Origin: Microvirga sp. VF16
Lineage (GTDB): Bacteria; Pseudomonadota; Alphaproteobacteria; Rhizobiales; Beijerinckiaceae
Length of the DNA stretch: 64,000 nt
Assembly (NCBI RefSeq): GCF_016864375.1
Contig: NZ_CP069355.1
Coordinates: forward strand, 186,001 to 250,000
Direction of reading: 5' to 3'
A program made the translations under genes and the position numbers. The notes beneath the pieces are model-generated. The model saw only the letters and a list, made by a program, of their open reading frames with translations, made no database searches and was not told the origin of the DNA. Below, piece after piece: positions 45,729 through 59,460 of this stretch (position 1 is its first letter; each line of letters begins with the position of its first letter).

Positions 45729-46628
45729 CTACTTCCCTCCTATGAAAAGCCTTCGGCGGGCATTGACCCGGTCGAGCATGAATGCATGCACTTCAGCAAC
45801 GCGACGCAGGTTGCGTATCTCGGCGTGGGTGACGATCCAGTAGGAGCGAAGAAAGGAAATTTCAGGCAAAACGACCTGCAGCTCTGGATAATTTCGCGCT
45901 GCATAGTCGTGAAGGATCCCGGGGCCAACGCCCGCGCGCACAGCCTCCAGCTGGGCTACCACGCTGGCGCACTCGTAGTGACGAGGTCCATACTTTTCCA
46001 ACCCCACGAAGTACTCCAGTGCTGGACTATAAATTAGATCCGCCACATAGGTGACCATGAGGCGTCCGGCCAGATCCTCTGGTAGCGCAGGAGCACCGTG
46101 CCGATCGATATAATCCTTCGAGGCATAGAGCCGGAGCCGGTAATCGGTGAGCTTGCGCGATACCACGCGCCCCTCGGTCGGCTGCTCCAATGTCACAGCT
46201 ATGTCGACTTCGCGCTTGGAAAGCGAGAAGGTGCGCGGCAAAGCCACTAGTTGAAGCGTCAAACTCGGATGGCGCTCAGCCAAGGTGCCGAGTTCCGGGG
46301 CGAGGAAGTAGGTCCCGAAACCATCCGGTACGCCGATACGCACTGTGCCAGATAGGGAGAGGTCCGCACCGCCGAGCTCGCTTGCCACCGCTAGGGCTTG
46401 GCTCTCTATGTTCTCTGCATGGGCAAGTAACTGCTCGCCCTGCTCAGTCAAAGTGTAGCCTTGCGGGCTGCGCTCGAAGAACTTGGTTTTCAGTGCCGCT
46501 TCGAGCGCTAAAATGCGCCGGGAGACGGTGGTGTGGTCGGCTTCCAGCTGCCGCGCCGCCACGGTGAGGCGACCGGTCCGGGCTACCGCCAGGAAGAAGC
46601 GGAGATCATCCCAATTAAAGATGCCCAT
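45729..46628 (-). CDS. LysR-family transcriptional regulator, divergent from mmsA
   Basis: A 299-residue LysR protein with the helix-turn-helix in FNWDDLRFFLAVARTGRLTV, then AARQLEADHTTVSRRILALE, followed by SPQGYTLTEQGEQLL and an effector domain. Start ATG 46628 has GGAGA 4 bases upstream. It is divergent from mmsA with 120 bases between starts, the standard LysR arrangement, so it probably controls mmsA in response to a valine or inositol catabolite (inferred). Confidence 0.88.
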   Translation of the reverse strand: MGIFNWDDLRFFLAVARTGRLTVAARQLEADHTTVSRRILALEAALKTKFFERSPQGYTLTEQGEQLLAHAENIESQALAVASELGGADLSLSGTVRIGVPDGFGTYFLAPELGTLAERHPSLTLQLVALPRTFSLSKREVDIAVTLEQPTEGRVVSRKLTDYRLRLYASKDYIDRHGAPALPEDLAGRLMVTYVADLIYSPALEYFVGLEKYGPRHYECASVVAQLEAVRAGVGPGILHDYAARNYPELQVVLPEISFLRSYWIVTHAEIRNLRRVAEVHAFMLDRVNARRRLFIGGK

Positions 46629-46748
46629 TAGCTCTCCAGATATTGGGGTTTCCGCACAATGGTGGTTCGGTTTCTCCCATACACGCGCGGCTTTCACAAT
46701 GATAGGAGGATGGCACGAGAAACACCCCTACAGGAGGAGAGAGACGCC

Positions 46749-48245
<1,497 letters not shown>

Positions 48246-48257
48246 GTCATCTGAGAC

Positions 48258-48285
48258 ATGGCCGGGGCTCGCTCCCGGCCATTTT
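48258..48285 (+). terminator. Rho-independent terminator of mmsA
   Basis: ATGGCCGGG and CCCGGCCAT form a perfect 9-base-pair stem with a 7-base loop, followed by a short T-run, 13 bases after the mmsA stop. Confidence 0.8.
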
Positions 48286-48759
48286 CGTCGCCCCAGGTGC
48301 GCTGTTGAGCGCGCCGATACTTCCCTCTTGACCTCTCGCCGTTCTGGACCACCAGTCCGACCCCAGTCCCAATCTCCTGTTGATACTTTCCGATTTGGTC
48401 GAGCAATGATGGTGCGTCTGTTGGGGGACGACGCAACTGCTATATGGCGTGAGAGCACCGGCCCTAAGGACCAGCCGCTTGCCCAAGAGACAAGGCTCGT
48501 CGCGGAGGCCTTCTGCGCTACCCCTAATCGCTCTTCCCACGACGACCCTAACGAGTGGCAACCTCCTATCCGCGTATGGCTCAGCTATCCTGTTGGGCAT
48601 GGGCAAGGTAGGAGCAGATATGCCGATCAATCCACAGACGTTACCTGCGCGAACGTCACCGCCACGCTCGCGCAGATCCTTGAGCGGTGATTGGTCAGCT
48701 GCGCTGTCGTCGGAGGCACAGGCAATGCACACTCTCGGCCCACTGTGAATTTGCGCCTG
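48286..48759. other. Non-coding stretch between mmsA and the NADH dehydrogenase gene
   Basis: About 470 bases between two converging genes. Open frames occur on both strands but I recognise none, and none has a good ribosome-binding site. Confidence 0.45.
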
Positions 48760-50067
48760 CTAATGGAACTTGAGCTTGGGTCGCACCACCCGGTTCACGT
48801 GCCCGACTAGAATGAGAGCCAGTCCCTTGAGCCATCCGTGGACCCCAATGAGGTGAATCCGATAGAGCGACAGGTAAACCATGCGGGCGATCCGACCCTC
48901 GACCGCCAAACGCCCGCCGACCAAATTGCCCATCAAACTGCCAACCGTCGAGTACCGGCTAAGGGACACTAACGATCCATGGTCGCGGTAGACGAATGTT
49001 TCCAGCGGCCTTTCACCAATCAGGGCGAGAATATTGCGATAGGCAGTCCTCGCCATCTGGTGAGCTGCCTGAGCCCGTGGCGGCACCGGCCGGTCGGCGT
49101 CATGCGGCGTGAAGGAGCAGCAATCACCAATGGCGAGGATGCGGTCGTCCCGCGTCGTCTGAAGGGTGAGACGCACGACAAGCTGGTTGTTGCGGGTTGT
49201 CTCCAGACCAGAGATGTCGTGCAGGACCTCTGGAGCCCGTACGCCGGCTGCCCAGACCTTCAGGTCAGCTGGGATAATCTCACCGGTGCGGGTCGCTATG
49301 CCCGTCGCGGTCGCTTCTACGATTGCGGTGTTGACGAGCACGCGTACGCCAAGCGCCTCCAGTTCTTTGTGAGCGGCTTCGGCCAAATCCTCGGGCAGAG
49401 CAGGAAGAATCCGAGGCCCTGCCTCGACGAGTGTCACGCGCAAGCGACTCTCGTCAAAGACTTCCAGTCCATAGTGCTTCAAAGCGGAGGCTGAATTGAA
49501 GAGTTCTGCAGCGAGCTCGACGCCGGTGGCGCCACCTCCAACGATGGTTACATCGACTGAGGCATTTGCACCGGGATCAACGCTCATCGTTCGTGAGACC
49601 CGCAGACAATGGTTCAGCAGTTTCTGCCGAAAGCGATCAGCCTGCTCTCGGCTGTCCAGGAAGAGACAGTGCTCTCGCACACCGGGGGTGCCAAAGTCAT
49701 TGGACACGGCGCCGATGCACAGGATCAAATAGTCGTAGCGAATGCTGTGGCGCCCGATAATCTCGATGCCATCTTCATCGAGGATTGGCGCGACCACGAC
49801 CTGACGTGCCTCCCGATCAATTGCCTCGAGGCTGCCGAGAAAGAAGCGGTATCGCCACCGATGCCCGTGACTGCGATAGCCGACCTCATCCAGGTTGGCA
49901 TCGAGCGATCCGGCTGCGACCTCGTGCAGGAGCGGTTTCCAGATGTGGGTCTGGCCTCGTTCGATGAGGATCACGTCGAAAGCGTCCCGACCCAGCTTGG
50001 CACCAAGCCGCCGCACGAGCTCGAGTCCGCCAGCTCCGCCTCCGACAACAACAATCTGGGTCTTCAT
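48760..50067 (-). CDS. ndh: Type II NADH dehydrogenase (NDH-2)
   Basis: Single-subunit, non-proton-pumping enzyme that oxidises NADH and reduces quinone at the inner membrane. The 435-residue protein has two Rossmann motifs, VVVGGGAGGLELVRRLG for FAD near the N-terminus and VTIVGGGATGVELAAELF for NADH near 177, plus KVWAAGVRAPEVL and ILAIGDCCSF. The C-terminal 60 residues are hydrophobic and amphipathic (YLSLYRIHLIGVHGWLKGLALILV) and likely anchor it to the membrane. Start ATG has GAGG upstream. It lies alone between the mmsA and mce genes; a link to reoxidising NADH made by the local dehydrogenases is only a suggestion. Confidence 0.9.
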   Translation of the reverse strand: MKTQIVVVGGGAGGLELVRRLGAKLGRDAFDVILIERGQTHIWKPLLHEVAAGSLDANLDEVGYRSHGHRWRYRFFLGSLEAIDREARQVVVAPILDEDGIEIIGRHSIRYDYLILCIGAVSNDFGTPGVREHCLFLDSREQADRFRQKLLNHCLRVSRTMSVDPGANASVDVTIVGGGATGVELAAELFNSASALKHYGLEVFDESRLRVTLVEAGPRILPALPEDLAEAAHKELEALGVRVLVNTAIVEATATGIATRTGEIIPADLKVWAAGVRAPEVLHDISGLETTRNNQLVVRLTLQTTRDDRILAIGDCCSFTPHDADRPVPPRAQAAHQMARTAYRNILALIGERPLETFVYRDHGSLVSLSRYSTVGSLMGNLVGGRLAVEGRIARMVYLSLYRIHLIGVHGWLKGLALILVGHVNRVVRPKLKFH

Positions 50068-50206
50068 AGCTGTGCCTCACCTGCTTCATGATCCGTGGTG
50101 ATGGAACTCTATTCGTTCAGATGAGCATCCATGCCATGCATGCCGCACCGGCCCGCGGTCGGTACTGTATCCAAGGCCGATCCTCGCGGTTCATCCGAGC
50201 ATGGCA

Positions 50207-50629
50207 CTACGAACTTGCTATCTGTTTGACTTCTTCAAGCTCAATCAACGTTCCGTCGAAGTCTTTTGGATGCAAGAACAGGACAGGAAGACCATGAGCT
50301 CCGATTTTAGGTTCTCCTGTTCCTAACACACGGGCTCCGCCCGCCACGAGTGCGTCACGGGCAGTGCGGATATCTTCCACTTCGTAGCAAACGTGATGCA
50401 TGCCGCCGGAAGGATTGCGATCCAAGAAAGTAGCCACCGGTGAGCTCGATCCCAACGGGGTCATCAACTCAACCTTGCTATTTGGGAGCTGAACAAAACA
50501 GACAGTTACACCATGCTCATGCAGGTCGACTGGTAAGGAGACGTCCGCTCCAAGCAGCGTCATGTACCTCTCTCTGCTAATCGTCAGATCGGGCACGACG
50601 ATAGCCACATGGTTCAGCTTTCCAATCAC
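50207..50629 (-). CDS. mce: Methylmalonyl-CoA epimerase
   Basis: Interconverts (2S)- and (2R)-methylmalonyl-CoA so that the carboxylase product can be used by the mutase. The 140-residue vicinal-oxygen-chelate protein has metal ligands in KLNHVAIVVPDL, GGMHHVCYEV and the Glu of TLIELEEV. The start is probably GTG 50629, with GGGAG 7 bases upstream; an in-frame GTG at 50650 also exists. It lies 30 bases after mutB on the same strand, completing the operon. Confidence 0.9.
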   Translation of the reverse strand: MIGKLNHVAIVVPDLTISRERYMTLLGADVSLPVDLHEHGVTVCFVQLPNSKVELMTPLGSSSPVATFLDRNPSGGMHHVCYEVEDIRTARDALVAGGARVLGTGEPKIGAHGLPVLFLHPKDFDGTLIELEEVKQIASS

Positions 50630-50659
50630 AAGATTGCTCCCGGCAAACACTCAACCTAC

Positions 50660-52825
50660 TCAACTGGCCACATCTTCTGGCTTGAAGCCGAAGCGGGCAT
50701 TCAGTTCTGCAATCAGGCTCACGGCCGCCTCGGCGATCACCGTGCCGGGCGGGAAGATCGCCGAGGCACCGGCTTCGTAAAGCGCGTCGAAATCCTGCGG
50801 CGGGATCACGCCGCCGACCACGATCATGATGTCCTCGCGGTTATACTTCGCGAGTTCGGCTTTCAGCTCCGGCACCAGCGTCAGGTGGCCTGCCGCCAGC
50901 GACGATACGCCGATGATGTGCACATCGTTCTCAATCGCCTGACGGGCCGCCTCCGCCGGTGTCGCGAAGAGCGGGCCGATATCCACGTCGAAGCCGAGAT
51001 CGGCAAAGGCGGAGGCGATCACCTTCTGGCCGCGATCGTGCCCGTCCTGGCCCATCTTGGCGACGAGAATGCGCGGACGGCGACCGTCGTCATGCTCGAA
51101 CTCTTCCACCAGATGGCGGACTTTCTCTATGGCTGGCGACGTCACGCCTATCTCCCGCTTGTACACGCCCGAGATCGACTTGATCTCGGCCCGGTGGCGG
51201 CCCCAGACTTGTTCCAGCGCGTCGGAAATCTCGCCGACTGTCGCCTTGGCGCGGGCTGCCTTCACGGCCAGATCGAGCAAGTTGCCTTCGCCGGACGCGG
51301 CCACCTGTGACAGGGCGTTGAGAGCGGCCTCCACATCGGTCTGATTGCGTTCGGCTTTGAGACGATTGAGCTTCTCGATCTGGCTTGTGCGCACGGCGAC
51401 GTTGTCGACTTTCAGAATGTCGATGGAGGCTTCATCCGTCGTGCGGAAGGCGTTGACGCCGACGATCTTCTGATGGCCGGAATCGATGCGGGCCTGCGTG
51501 CGGGCGGCAGCCTCCTCGATCTTCAGCTTCGGAATGCCGGCTTCGATGGCCTTCGCCATGCCGCCCAGTTCCTCGACCTCCTGGATATGCGCCCAGGCCT
51601 TCTGCGCGAGCTCATAGGTGAGGCGCTCGACATAATAGGAGCCGCCCCAGGGATCGATGATGCGCGTCGTGCCGCTTTCCTGCTGCAGGAAAAGCTGCGT
51701 GTTGCGCGCGATGCGGGCCGAGAAGTCGGTCGGCAGTGCCAGCGCCTCGTCGAGCGCGTTGGTGTGCAGCGATTGCGTGTGGCCTTGCGTTGCCGCCATC
51801 GCCTCGATGCAGGTACGGGTGACGTTGTTGAACACGTCCTGCGCGGTGAGCGACCAGCCCGAGGTCTGTGAGTGCGTGCGTAAGGGAAGCGACTTCTCGC
51901 TCTGCGGATTGAAACCCTTCACGAGCTTGGCCCAGATGAGGCGCGCGGCACGCATCTTGGCCACTTCCATGAAGAAGTTCATGCCGACCGCCCAGAAGAA
52001 CGACAGGCGCGGCGCGAACCGGTCGATGGTCAGCCCCGCCGCGATGCCGGCGCGGATGTATTCGACACCGTCCGCGAGGGTATAGGCCAGTTCGAGATCC
52101 TGCGTCGCGCCAGCCTCCTGCATGTGGTAGCCGGAGATCGAGATCGAGTTGAATTTCGGCATGTTCTGCGAGGTATAGCCGAAGATATCCGAGATGATGC
52201 GCATCGACCCTTTCGGCGGGTAGATATAGGTGTTGCGCACCATGAACTCTTTCAGGATGTCGTTCTGGATCGTGCCGGAGAGCTTTTGCGGCGGCACGCC
52301 CTGTTCTTCCGCCGCGACGATGTAGAGGGCGAGCACCGGCAGCACCGCGCCGTTCATGGTCATCGACACGCTCATCTGGTCGAGCGGGATGCCGGCAAAC
52401 AGCGTGCGCATGTCGTAGATGGAATCGATGGCAACACCCGCCATGCCGACATCGCCCGCCACGCGTGGATGATCGGAATCGTAGCCGCGATGGGTGGCAA
52501 GGTCGAAGGCGACCGACAGCCCCTTCTGGCCGGCGGCGAGGTTGCGGCGGTAGAAGGCGTTGGAGTCCTCAGCCGTGGAGAAGCCCGCGTACTGGCGCAC
52601 GGTCCAGGGCTGGTTGACATACATGGTCGGGTAGGGACCGCGCAGGAACGGCGCGAGGCCCGGATAGGTGTCGAGGAAATCGAGCCCGGAGCGATCCTCA
52701 GGGCCATAGGCTCCCTTGACCGCAATGCCTTCCGGCGTCAGCCACGGCTCGGAGGTGGCTTGAGAGGAGGATGCCAGGGGAGCGTCCGTGAAAGCGACGC
52801 TTGAAAAGTCCGGGATGCTGGTCAT
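50660..52825 (-). CDS. mutB: Methylmalonyl-CoA mutase, large (catalytic) subunit
   Basis: Adenosylcobalamin-dependent rearrangement of (2R)-methylmalonyl-CoA to succinyl-CoA. The 721-residue protein has the substrate-binding TIM barrel with RQYAGFSTAEDSNAFYRRNL, then GLSVAFDLATHRGYDSDHPR, and a C-terminal B12 domain with the cobalt-ligand motif DGHDRG in KMGQDGHDRGQKVIA, then GVSSLAAGH and VGGVIPPQD. Start ATG 52825; the open frame extends to 52906, overlapping mutA, without family similarity. It follows mutA by 11 bases and they presumably form the heterodimer. Confidence 0.96.
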   Translation of the reverse strand: MTSIPDFSSVAFTDAPLASSSQATSEPWLTPEGIAVKGAYGPEDRSGLDFLDTYPGLAPFLRGPYPTMYVNQPWTVRQYAGFSTAEDSNAFYRRNLAAGQKGLSVAFDLATHRGYDSDHPRVAGDVGMAGVAIDSIYDMRTLFAGIPLDQMSVSMTMNGAVLPVLALYIVAAEEQGVPPQKLSGTIQNDILKEFMVRNTYIYPPKGSMRIISDIFGYTSQNMPKFNSISISGYHMQEAGATQDLELAYTLADGVEYIRAGIAAGLTIDRFAPRLSFFWAVGMNFFMEVAKMRAARLIWAKLVKGFNPQSEKSLPLRTHSQTSGWSLTAQDVFNNVTRTCIEAMAATQGHTQSLHTNALDEALALPTDFSARIARNTQLFLQQESGTTRIIDPWGGSYYVERLTYELAQKAWAHIQEVEELGGMAKAIEAGIPKLKIEEAAARTQARIDSGHQKIVGVNAFRTTDEASIDILKVDNVAVRTSQIEKLNRLKAERNQTDVEAALNALSQVAASGEGNLLDLAVKAARAKATVGEISDALEQVWGRHRAEIKSISGVYKREIGVTSPAIEKVRHLVEEFEHDDGRRPRILVAKMGQDGHDRGQKVIASAFADLGFDVDIGPLFATPAEAARQAIENDVHIIGVSSLAAGHLTLVPELKAELAKYNREDIMIVVGGVIPPQDFDALYEAGASAIFPPGTVIAEAAVSLIAELNARFGFKPEDVAS

Positions 52826-52836
52826 GAGGATTGTTC

Positions 52837-54863
52837 CTACTCGATATCTGAGGAGCGGACGTCCAGAGCCGAATAGATGCTGCCCATGATCGCTGGCAGG
52901 TCGCATCCGATGTAGATGAACTCCCGAATGCCAGCCGAGCGGAGTGCGTCCTCACTCATGATCGGACGCCCGGCCATATACACGAGTGATCCCCCTGCCC
53001 TCTCAATCCACCGAGCAACCTCTTCGACTGTGGTTTCATTTGGCGTGACCGCCGCCTCGGCAGGTCCAAAGTAGACCTCATCGGATGAACAGATGCAGGC
53101 GATCTGAGCACCCGATGCCGAGAACGCATCCGTGAGGGCATGAAGTGATGGAAACCCATTGTTCGTGACGGCTTCGATGCCACCCGCCTCGAAGAAGTTC
53201 TTGGCGAAGGTCGCCCGGGCCGTGAACGCCGCGATCGGCCCGAGATTGGCCAGGAACACCTTCTGGCGCTTGCCGGTCTTGGCCAGATAGGCATCCGACA
53301 GGTCCCGCAGGCGCTCGAAGGGTTCGGCCGTGCGGATAGACGGCAGGGGCGCGATGGCGACCGGCGACGGGCCGGCCGCGGTGCCGGCCAGCTGCTGCAG
53401 GGTCGCGCCCTGTCCGGCCATCCGCACAAGGACGCCGAAGGCCGTCTCAGTGGCCGTGGGGGACGGGGCCGGCGCGGCAGGAGCAGGGCTCGCATCGGCC
53501 GCTGGCATTGGCAGCAGCACGGCCACATCCGCCTCATTGATGTTCGGGAACTCGCTCGTGCCGGTGATCGGCTCCCGGCGGGTGGCGACGGCCTTCTCCC
53601 GCTGGGCGCGCACGGCGGCGATGCGGGACTGAAGCCGGTCGGCCTTGAGGCTCTCCAGGATTCCGCCCTCGCGCTCGATCTCCTGGAACAGCCCCCAGGC
53701 TTTGTCGCACAACGCATCGGTGAGCGCTTCGAACCCGCCGGCGCCGCCCGCCGGATCCGCCACGCGGGCCAAGTTCGACTCGTCGAGCAGGATCAGTTGC
53801 GTGTTGCGGGCGATCCGGCGGGCGAAGGCGTCCGGCAGGCCCAACGCCGCCGTGAAGGGCAGCACAGTGACCGCGTCCGCCCCGCTGATCCCAGCCGAGA
53901 ATGCCGCCACGGTGGCGCGCAGCACGTTCACCCATGGGTCGCGCCTTGTGGTCATGCGCCAGGCGGTCTCCGCATGCAGGCGGATCGGTCTTGGTTCGAG
54001 GCCGCAGGCCTGCTCGACCCGCGCCCAGAGGCGCCGCAGCGCCCGCAGCTTCGCGACGGTGAGGAACTCGTCCGCATCGGCCACGAGGAGGAAGGACAGC
54101 GCCCGGCGTGCCGCATCGAGCGAATGGCCGTGTGCTTCGAGCGCTCGCAGGGTGGCGATGCCCGTGGCCAGCACGGCCGCGAGTTCCTGCGCCTCGCTGG
54201 CGCCGGCCTCGTGGTAGACGCGCCCGTCCGCCAGGAAGGCGCGGCCGGCAAAGCCCTGCGCATTCAGATGCGCGAGCGTATCGCCCATGCGCTGGGCCAT
54301 GGCGTCCCAGGACGCGGACATCTTGCCTTGCGCGGCCATGGCCCCGACGGGGTCGAGACCGAGATCGAGCGAAAGGTCGGAGAGCCGGTGCCCGCGCCGC
54401 TCGGCGAGGGCGAGGATGAGCGCTGCCATCGGACGGCCGTGACCGCCCGCATCGACGCGCAGATGAATGAGGTCGAGCATCACGCCCGACAGCGCCCGGT
54501 CGAGATCGTCGAGGCTGTCGATCCGCAGGCCGAAGCCGTGGGCCGCAGGAGCCCGCTGGGCGACGAGCGTCAGCGCATCGGCGCCGCCTTTGAGATCGAG
54601 AAGAGCCAGCTCGGCGGCCTTGGCGGGATCGGGATGGTCGATCCGCTGCGACACAAGCCAGCGGCCGGCCTGCTCACGCGCGACGGGCGTCGATCCTTCC
54701 GCCTTCGGGTAGAGCGGCTGGATGGCGATGCCGTCATGGCTGCGGGAGACGAGCTTCCTCTCGAAGTCGACGCCCTTCAGCACGCCTTCGACCAGCCCGA
54801 GCCATTGCTCGCGGGTGGCTTCAGGGAAATCGGCGGCGAGGGTGACGTCGTCGACTGCCGCCA

Positions 54864-54864
<1 letters not shown>
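52837..54864 (-). CDS. mutA: Methylmalonyl-CoA mutase, small subunit
   Basis: Non-catalytic partner of MutB in the heterodimeric mutase, 675 residues. It keeps the barrel fold (DPWVNVLRATVAAFSAGISG, RIARNTQLILLDESNL) and a B12-like C-terminal domain, but the DGHDRG cobalamin-His motif is absent (the place reads KVFLANLGPIAAFTARATFA), as expected for the small subunit. The start ATG at 54864 overlaps the pccA stop in TGATG, indicating translational coupling of mutase to carboxylase, a direct pathway neighbour. Confidence 0.94.
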
Positions 54865-56864
<2,000 letters not shown>

Positions 56865-56882
56865 TGCTTGGTCTTCGTCTTG

Positions 56883-56910
56883 GCCCTCCAATCTCGCTGA
56901 ACTGGAGGGC
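56883..56910 (-). promoter_or_regulatory. Stem-loop in the pccA leader
   Basis: GCCCTCCA and TGGAGGGC form a perfect 8-base-pair stem with a 12-base loop between bioY and pccA. There is no T-run after it on the minus strand, so a plain terminator is unlikely. It encloses the only GGAGGG near the pccA start. Confidence 0.45.
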
Positions 56911-56932
56911 GTTCCTCAGAAAGGGGTGGCGG

Positions 56933-57505
56933 CTAGAGGGCGCGGGCGGTCACCCTCGTCAGAGCCGTTGCCAGAGTGACTTTAAGAGCTTCCGCAGGAA
57001 GGAAGATCAGGAAGCCTGCAAAGAGAGCTTTCTCGAAGCCGATCAGGGTTGCGAGCCACGCTGTGCCAAGAACCATGATGATTGCATCGCCCAAGAGCAG
57101 CACTCCGAAAGCCGAGAGCATCGAGCGCATTGCGCTGCGCTCGCTCAAGGAGCCCACGACCCAGGTCGCGAGAACGAAGCCTGCAAGGTAGCCAGCCGTC
57201 GGGCCGCTGAAAGCCGTAAGACCTCCACCACTTTGGAACACCGGCAAGCCGACCGCTCCCTCGAGGAGGTACGCCACAACTGTAACAAGTCCGAGACAAC
57301 TGCCGTAAGCCGTTGCCAGGGCGAGCACCATGAAGGATTGCATGGACATCTTCACGGGCCAGAACGGCACTTGAACATGAGCCGAGATTGCCAGCAGCAC
57401 TGTTCCAAGGAGTGCGAGGGCTACAAAGCGCACGCGTGCATTAGCTGGAGTTCGCGTCCAAAGCCTATCCGCAAACGTCCGGGCGACAGTCTGAGCTGCA
57501 ATCAT
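56933..57505 (-). CDS. bioY: Biotin transporter BioY (ECF-type substrate-specific component)
   Basis: Membrane protein that imports biotin, 190 residues with about six hydrophobic segments. Family marks are AISAHVQVPFWPVKMSMQSF near residue 40-60, where QVPFWPVKMSMQ is the BioY signature, and SGPTAGYLAGFVLATWVVG. ATG 57505 has GAGG 4 bases upstream. It lies between the two subunits of a biotin enzyme, on the same strand, which fits a need to supply biotin when propionyl-CoA carboxylase is made. BioMN-type ATPase genes are not in the window. Confidence 0.93.
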   Translation of the reverse strand: MIAAQTVARTFADRLWTRTPANARVRFVALALLGTVLLAISAHVQVPFWPVKMSMQSFMVLALATAYGSCLGLVTVVAYLLEGAVGLPVFQSGGGLTAFSGPTAGYLAGFVLATWVVGSLSERSAMRSMLSAFGVLLLGDAIIMVLGTAWLATLIGFEKALFAGFLIFLPAEALKVTLATALTRVTARAL

Positions 57506-57559
57506 GGTGCCTCTTTCCTTTCAGCGTCTTCGATTCCAGTGTGTCATTCGAACTGGGCT

Positions 57560-57784
57560 TCAGTCTGGGGTACGGGCAGCCAGATTAGCTACATAGTCGG
57601 AGTGTTTCAGAAGGTGTTCAGCCTCAGGATCAAGGCCGCTGACGGCCCACAGCAGCTGCGAAATCTCGTCAGTAAGATCCTCCGCCTGTCGGGACCTCAT
57701 ATCGGCATCGGCGACTTGGGAGTGGAGCTGAGCGATGTCATCGCTACGCGTCGCCTTCGAGACTGATTTGCGTGTGGTGGGCAT
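57560..57784 (-). CDS. Small hypothetical protein in the pcc operon, 74 aa
   Basis: A small acidic, probably helical protein (SDDIAQLHSQVADADMRSRQ, AEDLTDEISQLLWAVSGLDP) that I do not recognise. It begins 12 bases after the pccB stop, with GAGGAG 6 bases before its ATG, and is followed by bioY after 54 bases, so it is almost certainly co-transcribed. It has no Cys or membrane segment. A role in carboxylase assembly is possible but not shown. Confidence 0.65.
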   Translation of the reverse strand: MPTTRKSVSKATRSDDIAQLHSQVADADMRSRQAEDLTDEISQLLWAVSGLDPEAEHLLKHSDYVANLAARTPD

Positions 57785-57796
57785 CGACTGCTCCTC

Positions 57797-59329
<1,533 letters not shown>

Positions 59330-59428
59330 GAGCCCGGGCCCTCAACTTTGCCCACCACAGGTAAAGGTGGAAATAGTGAAGGTGTGGTGATCTCAAACTA
59401 ACCTTGCAGGCTCAAGCGTTTTCGTGCC

Positions 59429-59457
59429 AATTTGTGAACTTGTGAATGTAGCAAATT
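59429..59457. promoter_or_regulatory. Candidate ScfR/PccR operator between pccB and its regulator
   Basis: TTGTGAA is repeated at 59432-59438 and 59440-59446, and AATTTG (59429-59434) is mirrored by CAAATT (59452-59457). It ends three bases before the regulator's ATG. Regulators of this family bind TTTGCAAA-like boxes near propionyl-CoA carboxylase genes; the match here is partial. Confidence 0.4.
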
Positions 59458-59460
59458 AAC

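Noticed and set aside
48247..48732. Minus-strand hypothetical ORF of 161 codons after mmsA
   Set aside because: No ribosome-binding site, no family, runs through the mmsA terminator; probably chance.
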